Below are positions 16,694 to 26,201 of a stretch of DNA of 64,000 bases, piece after piece; the stretch's first letter is position 1, and the number at the start of each line of letters is the position of its first letter. The DNA comes from JBCBGF01 sp038526915 (lineage in GTDB: Bacteria > Pseudomonadota > Alphaproteobacteria > Rhodobacterales > Rhodobacteraceae), in the NCBI GenBank assembly GCA_038526915.1, contig JBCBGF010000004.1, positions 62,001 to 126,000 of the forward strand, given 5' to 3'. The notes beneath the pieces were generated by a model, which saw only the letters and a program-made list of their open reading frames with translations, was not told the DNA's origin and did no database searches. The position numbers and the translations under genes were made by a program.

Positions 16694-18775
16694 CTAGTCA
16701 GCGGGGTCGAGCACGAGAACAGCAACGCTGTCCGCGGCGACCGCGAGAGTTTGCCCGCGCATGCGTTGCGGCGGGCTGTCGGGCATGGCGGTGTCGATCT
16801 GCTGGGTCCAGATACGGCCATCAGGCGGCACCGGGATGGTCACATCCACCGGATCGCCCGCATTGAAGACGACAAACACCGCGATCTCTTCGGCGGCATA
16901 GTGTGGCGTGCCGGATGCTGTGCGCAGTTCCACACACACGCGCGACAGTTCAGGATCGTTCCAGTCTTCGCGCTGCATCGGGGCACCATCCGCGCGGCGC
17001 CAGAACAGATCCTCCATCCCGTCCTCCGCGCGTTCGCGTGAATGCAGAAAGAGCTTTTGGCGTAGGATCGGATGCGCCTTGCGAAACGCGATCATCCGGC
17101 GCGTGAACCGCTCCAGAACGGGGTCAGCGTTGTCCCAGTCGACCCACCCGATCGCGTTGTCCTGATTGTAGGCATTGTTGTTGCCGCGCTGGCTGTTGCC
17201 CAGCTCATCCCCGGCCAGAAGCATCGGTGTGCCCTGGCTGAGCAGGAGGGTGGCGATCATGTTGCGCTTTCGCTGGGCACGCGCGGCCAAGATCGCCTCA
17301 TCGTCGGTCGGGCCTTCGACGCCCATGTTGTCGGAAAAATTTTCGGAATGGCCGTCACGCCCGCCTTCGCCATTCGCTTCGTTGTGGCGGCGCGAATAGG
17401 ACACGACGTCTTCCAGCGTGAACCCGTCATGGGCCGTCAGGAAGTTGACCGACGACGTCGCCGGCCGACCGGAGTGATCGAACTGGAGGGCTGAGCCGGT
17501 GATCCGCCCGGCCAGATCCGGTGCCCGCCCCGGATCGCCGCGCCAGAAACGCCGAACGCCGTCGCGAAACTTATCATTCCAGCTGCAAAACGGCGCCCGA
17601 AACGCACCCAGCTGATAGCCGCCGGGGCCGATATCCCAAGGCTCGGCAATCATCTTGATGCCTGCAAGCGTCGGGTCCTGCCGGATTGCCTGGAGAAGCG
17701 GGGCATCGCGGTCAAACCCTTGCGGCGTCCGGCCAAGGGACGCCCCCAGATCAAAGCGGAACCCGTCAACGCCCATCACCTGAACCCAGTATCGCAGCGA
17801 GTCCATGACCAGTTGCAGAACCATCGGGTTTTCCGTTCGGAAGGTGTTCCCGGTGCCCGTGTCGTTGATGTAGTAGCGCGGGTCACGCTCCAGCCGGTAA
17901 TAGCTGGCGTTGTCCAAACCCCGGAACGACAGGGTCGGGCCGGTTTCGTTACCCTCACCTGTGTGGTTGTAAACCACATCGAGAATGACCTCGATCCCGG
18001 CGCCGTGGAAGCGGTCGACCATGGCCCGGAACTCGGCAATGTCATCACCGCTCATATACCGCGGTTCGGGGGCGAAAAAGCCGATGCTCTGATAGCCCCA
18101 GTAGTTCGTCAGCCCCATGTTTTCGAGGAAGCGATCGTTGAGAAATGCATGCACCGGCAACAGTTCGATCGCCGTGATCCCTAGCCGCGTGAGATGGTCG
18201 AGGATCGGATCGGACGCGAGCGCGGTGTAGGTGCCCGGATTGGGGATGCCGGGATGCTGCATCGTCAGCCCGCGCACATGCGCCTCGTAGACGATGGTAT
18301 CGCGTTGGCTGGTCTCCGGGCGGCGGGGCTCATGCAGTGTCGGGGTGGGTTCCACAACGCAGCGTGGCATCCAGGGGGCACTGTCGCGCGGATCGAACGA
18401 CAGGTCTGCCGCCGCCGCGCCGACCGTATATCCCATCAGCGCGTCATGCCAATTGGGATGCCCGGTCAACCGCCGGGCATAGGGATCGAGAAGCAGTTTA
18501 TTCGGATTAAACCGATGCCCCTGGTCGGGGAGATAGGGGCCGTAGGCACGGTAGCCGTAGTGCTGGCCCGGTTTGATCCCGGCGACATGGCCGTACCAGA
18601 TATCCCCTTCCCGCTCAGGCAGGTCGATACGCGTCTCTAGCCCGGCCTCATCGAAAAGGCAGAGGGTCATACGGGTGGCATTTGCGGAGAAGACAGCAAA
18701 GTTGACACCGCCTTCGTCGGGCGTTGCGCCCAGTGGCGCGGGGCGGCCAGCGTGAACCGAAAAGCGCGTGTTCAT
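16694..18775 (-). CDS. glgX: Glycogen debranching enzyme GlgX
   Basis: 693-residue isoamylase-type enzyme that hydrolyses alpha-1,6 branches of limit dextrin left by glycogen phosphorylase. The N-terminal CBM48 domain (about 1-140) begins with PAPLGATPDEGGVNFAVFS. The GH13 barrel has DVVYNHTGEG, the nucleophile in DGFRFDLGAS, the acid in MIAEPWDIG and LTAHDGFTLED. The ATG at 18775 overlaps the glgA stop (ATGA). Position between glgA and pgm is typical of alphaproteobacterial glycogen operons. Confidence 0.95.
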   Translation of the reverse strand: MNTRFSVHAGRPAPLGATPDEGGVNFAVFSANATRMTLCLFDEAGLETRIDLPEREGDIWYGHVAGIKPGQHYGYRAYGPYLPDQGHRFNPNKLLLDPYARRLTGHPNWHDALMGYTVGAAAADLSFDPRDSAPWMPRCVVEPTPTLHEPRRPETSQRDTIVYEAHVRGLTMQHPGIPNPGTYTALASDPILDHLTRLGITAIELLPVHAFLNDRFLENMGLTNYWGYQSIGFFAPEPRYMSGDDIAEFRAMVDRFHGAGIEVILDVVYNHTGEGNETGPTLSFRGLDNASYYRLERDPRYYINDTGTGNTFRTENPMVLQLVMDSLRYWVQVMGVDGFRFDLGASLGRTPQGFDRDAPLLQAIRQDPTLAGIKMIAEPWDIGPGGYQLGAFRAPFCSWNDKFRDGVRRFWRGDPGRAPDLAGRITGSALQFDHSGRPATSSVNFLTAHDGFTLEDVVSYSRRHNEANGEGGRDGHSENFSDNMGVEGPTDDEAILAARAQRKRNMIATLLLSQGTPMLLAGDELGNSQRGNNNAYNQDNAIGWVDWDNADPVLERFTRRMIAFRKAHPILRQKLFLHSRERAEDGMEDLFWRRADGAPMQREDWNDPELSRVCVELRTASGTPHYAAEEIAVFVVFNAGDPVDVTIPVPPDGRIWTQQIDTAMPDSPPQRMRGQTLAVAADSVAVLVLDPAD

Positions 18776-20199
18776 TCGGACCCTGCAACCTGCGCATAGA
18801 GTGCCGCGTATTCTGCAGCCGAGGTTTCCCACCCGACCGGCTGCCGCATCGCGTTGCGTTGCATCATCGCCCAGATATCGGGCTGGCGATAGAGCTCGAT
18901 CGCGCGCAGCAGGGCACGTGCCAGGGCGTCCGACGTGGCGGGGTGGAACTGCAGGCCGGTGGCGACCTTCATGCGCAGGGCCATTGGCGTGGCCGAAATC
19001 ACCGTGTCGATCAGCCCACCGGTGTAGGCCACAATCGGGATCGTGCCATAGCGCAGCCCGTAAAGCTGGGTCAGGCCGCAGGGTTCAAAGCGGGACGGCA
19101 CCAGGATCGCGTCGGCCCCGGCGATCATGCGATGCGACAGCGCCTCGTTATAGCCGATCTGTACCGAGACCAACGGATGCGCCTCTGCCGCCGCCTGGAA
19201 ACGCCGTTCCAGGAGTTTGTCACCAGACCCCAACAGGGCAAGTTGGCCACCGCGATCCACAAGCGCAGGCAAGGCTTCGAGCAACAGATCGAGGCCCTTT
19301 TGATCCGACAAGCGGGATACCACAACGCACAAGGGACCGTCGGTCTTTGCCAGACCAAATTCCTTTTGCAGGGCCCGCTTGGCCCGCGATTTTCCCTTGG
19401 CCGTTTTGTAGCGCGCGATGTCGGGATCGGTCGCCGGGTTCCAGGCCACATCGTCGATTCCGTTGAGGATCCCCACCAGATCATCCGCGCGCGACCGCAA
19501 CACGCCGTCGAGGCCCATACCATATTCCGACGTCATCAGTTCGCGCGCATAGCTCGGGCTGACCGTGGTAAGCTTGGTTGCGAAGTTGAGCCCCGCCTTC
19601 AGCGCACTGACCTTACCCCAGTATTCAAACCCGGCCTCAGTATAATCCGCCTGATCCAGACCCAGCTGGTCCAGCATGTGGCCCGGCGCCAACCCGTGAA
19701 AGGCGATGTTGTGGATCGTCATGATGCTGGGCACGCCCGTGCCGTCACGCCGCAGATAGTAAGGCGCCAGCCCCGCCTGCCAGTCATGGGCGTGGAGCAC
19801 CTCGGGCCGCCACTTGCCCGCTTTGCCTTGCGCTATCCGGGCAGCTGCCAGGCTTAGGGCGGCAAAGCGCTGTGGGTTGTCGGGCCAGTCCTTGCCGTTT
19901 GCGTCGTTGTAGGGCGCGCCGTCTCTTTCAAAGAGATGCGGCGCAATCAGAATGAACAGGCGCAAACCGTCCGACGTGGCCGAGACGATCTTGCCCGGAC
20001 CACCGAAGAGGTCCGGGATCTCGAAAACAGGGTCATGGGACTTGAGGCGCGCCAGAACGGCCGGGTAGCCGGGCAAGAGCGTCCGCATATCCCAACCCTG
20101 GCCCTTCAAGGCCGCAGGCAAGGCACCCGCGACATCGGCCAACCCCCCGGTTTTGATCAAAGGGGCGCATTCGGATGTCACCGAAAGGACTGGCCTCAT
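18772..20199 (-). CDS. glgA: Glycogen synthase (ADP-glucose)
   Basis: 475-residue GT5 glycosyltransferase that extends alpha-1,4-glucan from ADP-glucose. The nucleotide-sugar loop KTGGLADV starts at K16. The GT-B C-terminal domain has VVSRLSDQKGLDLL and the retaining motif LVPSRFEPCGLTQLYGLRYG. Its start overlaps the glgC stop and its stop overlaps the glgX start, both in ATGA junctions, so GlgC, GlgA and GlgX are likely made in step. Confidence 0.97.
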   Translation of the reverse strand: MRPVLSVTSECAPLIKTGGLADVAGALPAALKGQGWDMRTLLPGYPAVLARLKSHDPVFEIPDLFGGPGKIVSATSDGLRLFILIAPHLFERDGAPYNDANGKDWPDNPQRFAALSLAAARIAQGKAGKWRPEVLHAHDWQAGLAPYYLRRDGTGVPSIMTIHNIAFHGLAPGHMLDQLGLDQADYTEAGFEYWGKVSALKAGLNFATKLTTVSPSYARELMTSEYGMGLDGVLRSRADDLVGILNGIDDVAWNPATDPDIARYKTAKGKSRAKRALQKEFGLAKTDGPLCVVVSRLSDQKGLDLLLEALPALVDRGGQLALLGSGDKLLERRFQAAAEAHPLVSVQIGYNEALSHRMIAGADAILVPSRFEPCGLTQLYGLRYGTIPIVAYTGGLIDTVISATPMALRMKVATGLQFHPATSDALARALLRAIELYRQPDIWAMMQRNAMRQPVGWETSAAEYAALYAQVAGSE

Positions 20200-21464
20200 T
20201 TACTGGCAGCCCTCCGATCCAACATGTCCTGTGTAATCAGTGCGATCCCGTTGTCGGTCACGCGGAACCACTTGGCGTCTTCATCTGGATCTTCTCCGAC
20301 CACCAATCCTTCGGGGATCTGCACCCCTCGGTCAACGACCGTGCGGGTGAGACGCGCGCTTCGGGCGACGTTTACGTATGGCAGCAGCACAGCATGGTCG
20401 AGTGTGGCGTAGCTGTTCGTATGCACTTGCGTGAACAAAAGCGAGTTCCGCACCTCGGTGCCCGAGATGATGCAGCCGCCTGCAACCATTGATGACACCG
20501 CGCTGCCGCGCCGGTCGTCTTCGTCGTGGATGAACTTGGCCGGTGGCACGCCTTCTGAATAGGTCCATATCGGCCAGTCGGTATCCCAAAGATCCAGGTC
20601 GGGCGTGAAATCCGTCAGATCGATGTTCGCCTGCCAGAAAGCTTCCACTGTGCCCACGTCGCGCCAATAGGCGGGCATGTCGCTGCTTGCCCGTACACAG
20701 CTTTCATCGAACCGATGCGACATGGCTTTGCCGTTCTTCACAATTTCCGGAATGATGTCATTGCCAAAGTCATGCGACGAATTTGTGTCATCGGCGTCGC
20801 GGCGCAGGATATCGCGCAAGAACGGCCAGTCGAAGATATAGATCCCCATGGAAGCCAGCGAGACCTTTGGGTCGTCAGGCGTGCCCGGCGGGTCGGCGGG
20901 CTTTTCCAGAAAGTCCGTGATCAGACCCGTGCCATCGACCGCCATCACACCAAAAGCCGAAGCCTCTTCCCGGGGAACCGTCAGGCAGCCAACGGTGACG
21001 TCCGCCCCACTATCCACGTGCTGGCGCAGCATCAGCTCGTAATCCATCTTGTAGATGTGATCGCCCGCGAGAATGATGACGTAATCGACGTCATAGCTGT
21101 CAACGATATCGATGTTCTGCGCCACCGCGTCTGCGGTCCCCCTGTACCAGCGATCTTCATCCACGCGCTGGGAAGCCGGCAGGATATCGAGGTATTCGTT
21201 GCGCTCGGCGCGAAAGAAGCTCCAGCCGCGTTGGCAATGGCGGATCAGGCTGTGGGCCTTGTATTGCGTCGCGATGGCCATCTTGCGGATGCCCGAATTG
21301 AGCGCATTAGACAGCGCAAAGTCGATGATCCGCGTTTTGCCACCAAAGTAGACGGCGGGTTTCGCGCGCCGGTCCGTCAATTCCTTCAAACGCGATCCAC
21401 GGCCACCGGCCAGTACAAAAGCCATTGACCGGTTTGCCAACCGTCGACTGGTCCTTGGTTGCAT
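20196..21464 (-). CDS. glgC: Glucose-1-phosphate adenylyltransferase
   Basis: 422-residue ADP-glucose pyrophosphorylase, the committed and normally allosteric step of glycogen synthesis. The N-terminal pyrophosphorylase motif AGGRGSRLKELTDRRAKPA lies at about 18-36. The RGTADAVAQN, GDHIYKMDY and FLEKP blocks follow, and the C-terminal left-handed beta-helix ends the protein. RRLANR before the motif is the arginine-rich region used for activator binding in relatives. An AAGGGGAGGAACC ribosome site precedes the ATG. Confidence 0.97.
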   Translation of the reverse strand: MQPRTSRRLANRSMAFVLAGGRGSRLKELTDRRAKPAVYFGGKTRIIDFALSNALNSGIRKMAIATQYKAHSLIRHCQRGWSFFRAERNEYLDILPASQRVDEDRWYRGTADAVAQNIDIVDSYDVDYVIILAGDHIYKMDYELMLRQHVDSGADVTVGCLTVPREEASAFGVMAVDGTGLITDFLEKPADPPGTPDDPKVSLASMGIYIFDWPFLRDILRRDADDTNSSHDFGNDIIPEIVKNGKAMSHRFDESCVRASSDMPAYWRDVGTVEAFWQANIDLTDFTPDLDLWDTDWPIWTYSEGVPPAKFIHDEDDRRGSAVSSMVAGGCIISGTEVRNSLLFTQVHTNSYATLDHAVLLPYVNVARSARLTRTVVDRGVQIPEGLVVGEDPDEDAKWFRVTDNGIALITQDMLDRRAASK

Positions 21465-21484
21465 CGGTTCCTCCCCTTAATCCG

Positions 21485-23689
21485 TCAGGTTCCGGCGTGG
21501 CGGAAGATGACAGTTGAAAGCGGCGGCAACGTGACCGTGGCGGACGCCGGTTGCCCGTTCCATCCCCCTTCGGTCGCCTGAATTGTTCCCAGGTTGCCCT
21601 CATTGCTGCCGCCATAGATGCCCGCATCGGTATTCAGAACCTCCACCCAGGTTCCGTCCGCAGGCAGACCGACTTGCCACCCTCTGCGCTCTGCCGGTGT
21701 GAAGTTGCACAACACTGCGATGCCCGGGTCCCCGTCGAGACCGCGCCGCAGCCAGGCAAACACCGATTCATTGCTCGCGCCCCCGTCGATCCACTGGAAC
21801 CCGTCGGCCTCGCAGTCTTTGACATGCAAGGCAGGTTCTGCGCGGTAGAGGGTGTTGAGATCCCGTATCAGACGCTGGAGCCCGGCATGCGCGGGGTCGT
21901 CCAAAGCGCCCCAGTCAAGCTGCGCGTCGTGGTTCCATTCGTGGTACTGCCCGAATTCCTGCCCCATGAAGAGAAGCTTCTTGCCCGGGTGGCCCCACAT
22001 AAAGCCGTAATAGGCGCGCAGGTTGGCGAATTTCTGCCACCGGTCGCCCGGCATGCGCGACAGCATCGTGCCTTTGCCATGCACGACCTCATCATGGCTG
22101 ATCGGCAGGATGAAGTTTTCGGTGAACGCGTAGTGCAGACCGAAAGTCATCTGGTCGTGGTGGTGTTTGCGATAGATCGGGTCTTTGGAAATGTAGCTGA
22201 GCGTGTCGTTCATCCAGCCCATGTTCCACTTGTAGCCGAACCCCAGGCCCCCATCGTCCACCGGGGTCGATACCCCGGGATAGGCTGTGCTTTCCTCAGC
22301 CACCGTCATGATGCCAGACACTTCGCCATAGGCCGTGGTGTTCATCCGCTGAAGCATCGCGATCGCTTCGAGGTTTTCGCGGCCACCGTACTTGTTGGGG
22401 ATCCACTCGCCCTCTTTCCGCGAATAGTCGCGGTAGAGCATGGACGCCACCGCATCCACACGTAGGCCGTCAATGTGGAACTCTTCCAGCCAGTAGAGAG
22501 CGTTTGAGACGAGGTAATTCGCTACCTCAGCTCGGCCATAGTTGAAGATCAGGGTGTTCCAGTCCTGATGATACCCTTCTTTGGGGTCCGCATGCTCATA
22601 GAGCGCGGTCCCGTCAAAAAGGCCGAGCCCATGGGCATCGGTCGGGAAATGCCCCGGCACCCAGTCGAGGATCACGCCCAGCCCCTTTTGGTGCGCGGCG
22701 TCCACGAGATCGCGAAACTCATGCGGGGGGCCGTGGCGGATGGTGGGCGCAAAGAGGCCCACGGGCTGATACCCCCAGGATCCGTCGAAGGGAAACTCGC
22801 TGACGGGCATCAACTCGATATGGGTAAAGCCCATGTCGGCGACGTAATCCACAAGCTCAGTCGCAGCCTCGCGGTAGGACAAGGGGCGATGGCCGTCGCG
22901 CCGCCGCCATGAGCCCAGGTGAACCTCATAGATCGAAATCGGTGCGGTGCGGGCGTTGCGTCCCGCGCGGTGCATCATCCAGTCTTCGTCGCGCCAGCCG
23001 TACCCGCCGATGTCGCGCACGATGCTAGCTGTGGCGGGGGGGTGTTCCGACCCGAAGCCGACGGGATCGGCTTTCAAGGGCTGCACCTCGCCACCCGGAC
23101 CCGTGATCTGGTATTTGTACGGTGTTCCTTCGCCCACATCGGGCAGGAAGATTTCCCACACACCGGTCGACCCGCGCCGCCGCATACCGTGCCGCCGACC
23201 GTCCCAATAGTTGAAAGGCCCAACAACAGCGACCCGGCTGGCATTGGGGGCCCAGACCGCGAAATGGGTGCCATGGCATTCGGCATGGGTCATCACATGG
23301 GCCCCCAGCGCTTGCCACAGGCGCTGATGCGTGCCCTCGCCCAAAAGGTATTCGTCCAGCTCCCCCAATACCGGAGGGAAGCTGTAGGCATCGAGGTACT
23401 CCCATTCGTGCCCGTTCGATGTGCCCCGCAGATGATAGCTCCCATCCGCCACCGGGCCACTGAAGAGCCCCGGCGCATCTGGGATCGGGTCTAGCGGGTA
23501 GGATTGGCCGTCGACCACAGCCGAGAGCGTGCTGGCCCCAGGATCGAAGGCGATCACGTGGGACGCGCCACCGCGTGTGTGCCGGCCCAATACGGAAAAC
23601 GGATCGTCATGGGTACCATGGACGATTCGCGCCGCTGCGTCGGACGAAATCATCTGATCAGCGGCGACCTGGCTGGGACCTTTCGACAT
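21485..23689 (-). CDS. glgB: 1,4-alpha-glucan branching enzyme
   Basis: 734-residue GH13 branching enzyme that makes alpha-1,6 branches. Two N-terminal domains (an extra GlgB N-domain, then CBM48 with HFAVWAPNASRVAVVG) precede the barrel. Catalytic residues are the aspartate in DGLRVDAVASMLYRDYSR (about D410), the glutamate in TVAEESTA (about E463), and ISHDEVVHGKGT. Length is normal for the long GlgB type. It lies 39 bases after glgP and 20 bases before glgC. Confidence 0.97.
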   Translation of the reverse strand: MSKGPSQVAADQMISSDAAARIVHGTHDDPFSVLGRHTRGGASHVIAFDPGASTLSAVVDGQSYPLDPIPDAPGLFSGPVADGSYHLRGTSNGHEWEYLDAYSFPPVLGELDEYLLGEGTHQRLWQALGAHVMTHAECHGTHFAVWAPNASRVAVVGPFNYWDGRRHGMRRRGSTGVWEIFLPDVGEGTPYKYQITGPGGEVQPLKADPVGFGSEHPPATASIVRDIGGYGWRDEDWMMHRAGRNARTAPISIYEVHLGSWRRRDGHRPLSYREAATELVDYVADMGFTHIELMPVSEFPFDGSWGYQPVGLFAPTIRHGPPHEFRDLVDAAHQKGLGVILDWVPGHFPTDAHGLGLFDGTALYEHADPKEGYHQDWNTLIFNYGRAEVANYLVSNALYWLEEFHIDGLRVDAVASMLYRDYSRKEGEWIPNKYGGRENLEAIAMLQRMNTTAYGEVSGIMTVAEESTAYPGVSTPVDDGGLGFGYKWNMGWMNDTLSYISKDPIYRKHHHDQMTFGLHYAFTENFILPISHDEVVHGKGTMLSRMPGDRWQKFANLRAYYGFMWGHPGKKLLFMGQEFGQYHEWNHDAQLDWGALDDPAHAGLQRLIRDLNTLYRAEPALHVKDCEADGFQWIDGGASNESVFAWLRRGLDGDPGIAVLCNFTPAERRGWQVGLPADGTWVEVLNTDAGIYGGSNEGNLGTIQATEGGWNGQPASATVTLPPLSTVIFRHAGT

Positions 23690-23728
23690 ATGCGTAGGCT
23701 AACGACGAAACGCGTCAGCGCAAGTCAT

Positions 23729-26125
23729 TCACTCGGCAGCCATATCCCGCATCGGTTGGGCCACATCGGCGTGCCAGATATCGTTCATATAGCCACGGAT
23801 CGTCCGGTCAGACGAGAACCAACCCGACCGCGCTGTGTTCAGCGCAGCCATACGGGCCCAGTCTTCGGGCGCGGCAAAGGCCGCGTCGACCTCGCGCTGT
23901 GCGCGCCAGTAGTCGCTGAAGTCCGAGGACACGAGGAAGTAGTCGGGCCCAGCGATATTGTCGGCGATCCCTGCAAACAGGCCCGGCGTGTGCGGGGCGA
24001 AGGTATCATCGCGCAATGTCTGGACTGCCCGCGCCAAGCGCTTGTCTGCAGCGATGGCCTTGGCTGCGTGGTCCGGCACGGTCCGGCGGGCGACGACCTC
24101 ATCCGCGGTCATGCCGAACAGAAAGAAGTTCTCGGCCCCGACATGATCGCGGATCTCGACATTGGCCCCGTCCAGCGTGCCAATGGTCAGCGCCCCGTTC
24201 ATCGCGAACTTCATGTTGCCGGTGCCCGATGCCTCTTTGCCCGCTGTGGAGATCTGTTCGGACAGATCCGATGCCGGGATCAGCTTTTCAGCGAGCGACA
24301 CGTTGTAGTTGGGGGCAAAGATCACCTTGAGATAGGGCGAGGTCACGGGATCCGCGTTCAGTCGCGCCGCAACCGAGTTGATTAGGTGGATGATTTCCTT
24401 GGCGAACACATAGCCCGGTGCCGCCTTGCCCGCGAAGATCTTGATCCGGGGTGTCCAGTCGGAATTCGGCGCATCATGGATCGCTTGCCAGAGCGCGATG
24501 GCTTCTAGGATGTTGAGGTGCTGGCGCTTGTATTCGTGCATCCGCTTGATCTGCACGTCGAAGATCGCGCGGGGATCAGCGGAAAAGCCGTGCTCAGCCG
24601 ACAGCCATGCCGCCAGTTCGGACTTGTTGGTCGTCTTAATCGCGGCGAAGCGTTCGAGGAACGCCGCATCCTGGAGATGCGGCTCAAGATCGGCCAGCTT
24701 TTCGGCATCGCCCACCCAATCGGGGCCAATCGCCTCGGTGATGAGACCCGCCAAGCGTGGATTACAGCCCAGCATCCAACGGCGCGGTGTCACACCGTTT
24801 GTCTGGTTGACGATCCGTTCGGGGTGCAAGCCGTGCAGGTCTTCGAACACGGTCTGCTTCATCAACTCGGTATGCAGCGCCGAGACGCCGTTCACCCGGT
24901 GGGCCATGATAAAGGACAATTCGCCCATCTTCACCTGGCCGCTTTCGCGGATCGAAACCGACCGCGACGGGTATTGCTTGGCATGAGCGCCATCGATCAT
25001 TTCGATGATCTGCACGTGGCGCGGCAAAAGGCGGGCCATCAAATCCTCGGGCCAGCGTTCCAGCGCCTCGGGCAAGAGCGTGTGGTTGGTGTAGCTCAGG
25101 CAAAGGCGCGCGGTTTCCATCGCATCCTCGAACCGCATGCCGTTTTCGTCGAGCAGCATCCGGACCAGCTCAGGCCCTGCGATGGCGGGATGTGTGTCGT
25201 TGAGCTGGATCGCCACCTTGTTCGGCAGATGCCGCAAATCGCTGTCGGTAGATTTGAAACGCCGCAAGATGTCTTTCAGCGAGGCCGCGGTAAAGAAGTA
25301 CTCCTGCTTCAGCCGCAGCGCCTTGCCTTCATCGGTGGTGTCATCGGGGTAAAGGACGCGGCTGATCGTGCGGGCCAGCGCTTCAGGCTCGGCCGCGGCG
25401 GTGTAGTCGCCCTGATTGAATCGGTCGAGATCGAACAGCTGGGTGGGCTGTGCCGCCCAAAGCCTTAGAGTGTTGGCCCAACGGCCTTGCCAGCCCACGA
25501 TGGGGGTATCATGCGCTTCGGCCAGGACGGCTTCGGACGGGCGCCAGATCCCGCGCGCGCCTTTGATATGCACATGACCGCCAAACCCAACCTCGAACGA
25601 GGCTTCCGGGCGGATGAAATCCCATGCATTCATCTGGCGCAGCCAGTCTTCGGGTTCTTCAACCTGGCGACCGCCTTCGAAACGCTGCCGGAACAACCCA
25701 TGTTCATAGCGGATGCCATAGCCATAGGCGGGGCAGCCCAGGGTCGACAGGCTTTCCATGAAGCAGGCCGCGAGGCGCCCGAGGCCACCGTTTCCAAGGG
25801 CTGCGTCGGGCTCATTGCCCACCACGCCTTTGAACGGCAGACCCAGCGAGGCGATGGCTTCGTTCGCGACATCGGTCAGGCCGAGGTTCGAGATGGCATC
25901 TTCCAACAGACGCCCGATCAGGAACTCCATCGACAGATAATAAACGCGCTTTTCGCCGCCGTCATAGGTTGCACGGGTCGAGTTGAACCAGCGGTCAACG
26001 ATCACGTCGCGCACGGCCAGCGTCATGGCCACCCGCCAGTCATAGATGCTGGCATTATCGGCGTCCTTGCCGATGGCGTACTTCAGGTGATGCAGAACGC
26101 GGTCGCGAAACTCATTAGGTGTCAT
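23729..26125 (-). CDS. glgP: Glycogen/starch/alpha-glucan phosphorylase
   Basis: 798-residue GT35 phosphorylase releasing glucose 1-phosphate from glycogen. YLSMEFLIGR and the glycine-rich GNGGLGRLAACFMES are in the N-terminal half. The pyridoxal-phosphate lysine is in EASGTGNMKFAMNGALTIGT, followed by LDGANVEI. Placing the degrading enzyme first in the same operon as the synthetic enzymes suggests that flux is set at enzyme level rather than by separate transcription. The glpK stop lies 76 bases upstream, with no convincing terminator between. Confidence 0.96.
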   Translation of the reverse strand: MTPNEFRDRVLHHLKYAIGKDADNASIYDWRVAMTLAVRDVIVDRWFNSTRATYDGGEKRVYYLSMEFLIGRLLEDAISNLGLTDVANEAIASLGLPFKGVVGNEPDAALGNGGLGRLAACFMESLSTLGCPAYGYGIRYEHGLFRQRFEGGRQVEEPEDWLRQMNAWDFIRPEASFEVGFGGHVHIKGARGIWRPSEAVLAEAHDTPIVGWQGRWANTLRLWAAQPTQLFDLDRFNQGDYTAAAEPEALARTISRVLYPDDTTDEGKALRLKQEYFFTAASLKDILRRFKSTDSDLRHLPNKVAIQLNDTHPAIAGPELVRMLLDENGMRFEDAMETARLCLSYTNHTLLPEALERWPEDLMARLLPRHVQIIEMIDGAHAKQYPSRSVSIRESGQVKMGELSFIMAHRVNGVSALHTELMKQTVFEDLHGLHPERIVNQTNGVTPRRWMLGCNPRLAGLITEAIGPDWVGDAEKLADLEPHLQDAAFLERFAAIKTTNKSELAAWLSAEHGFSADPRAIFDVQIKRMHEYKRQHLNILEAIALWQAIHDAPNSDWTPRIKIFAGKAAPGYVFAKEIIHLINSVAARLNADPVTSPYLKVIFAPNYNVSLAEKLIPASDLSEQISTAGKEASGTGNMKFAMNGALTIGTLDGANVEIRDHVGAENFFLFGMTADEVVARRTVPDHAAKAIAADKRLARAVQTLRDDTFAPHTPGLFAGIADNIAGPDYFLVSSDFSDYWRAQREVDAAFAAPEDWARMAALNTARSGWFSSDRTIRGYMNDIWHADVAQPMRDMAAE

Positions 26126-26201
26126 GGCAAATCCATTGGCGGTGGCAGCACGGGGTGCGCCCGGACTTCAAGGTCTGGTGTTTCATGGTCAAACGGCCCT
26201 G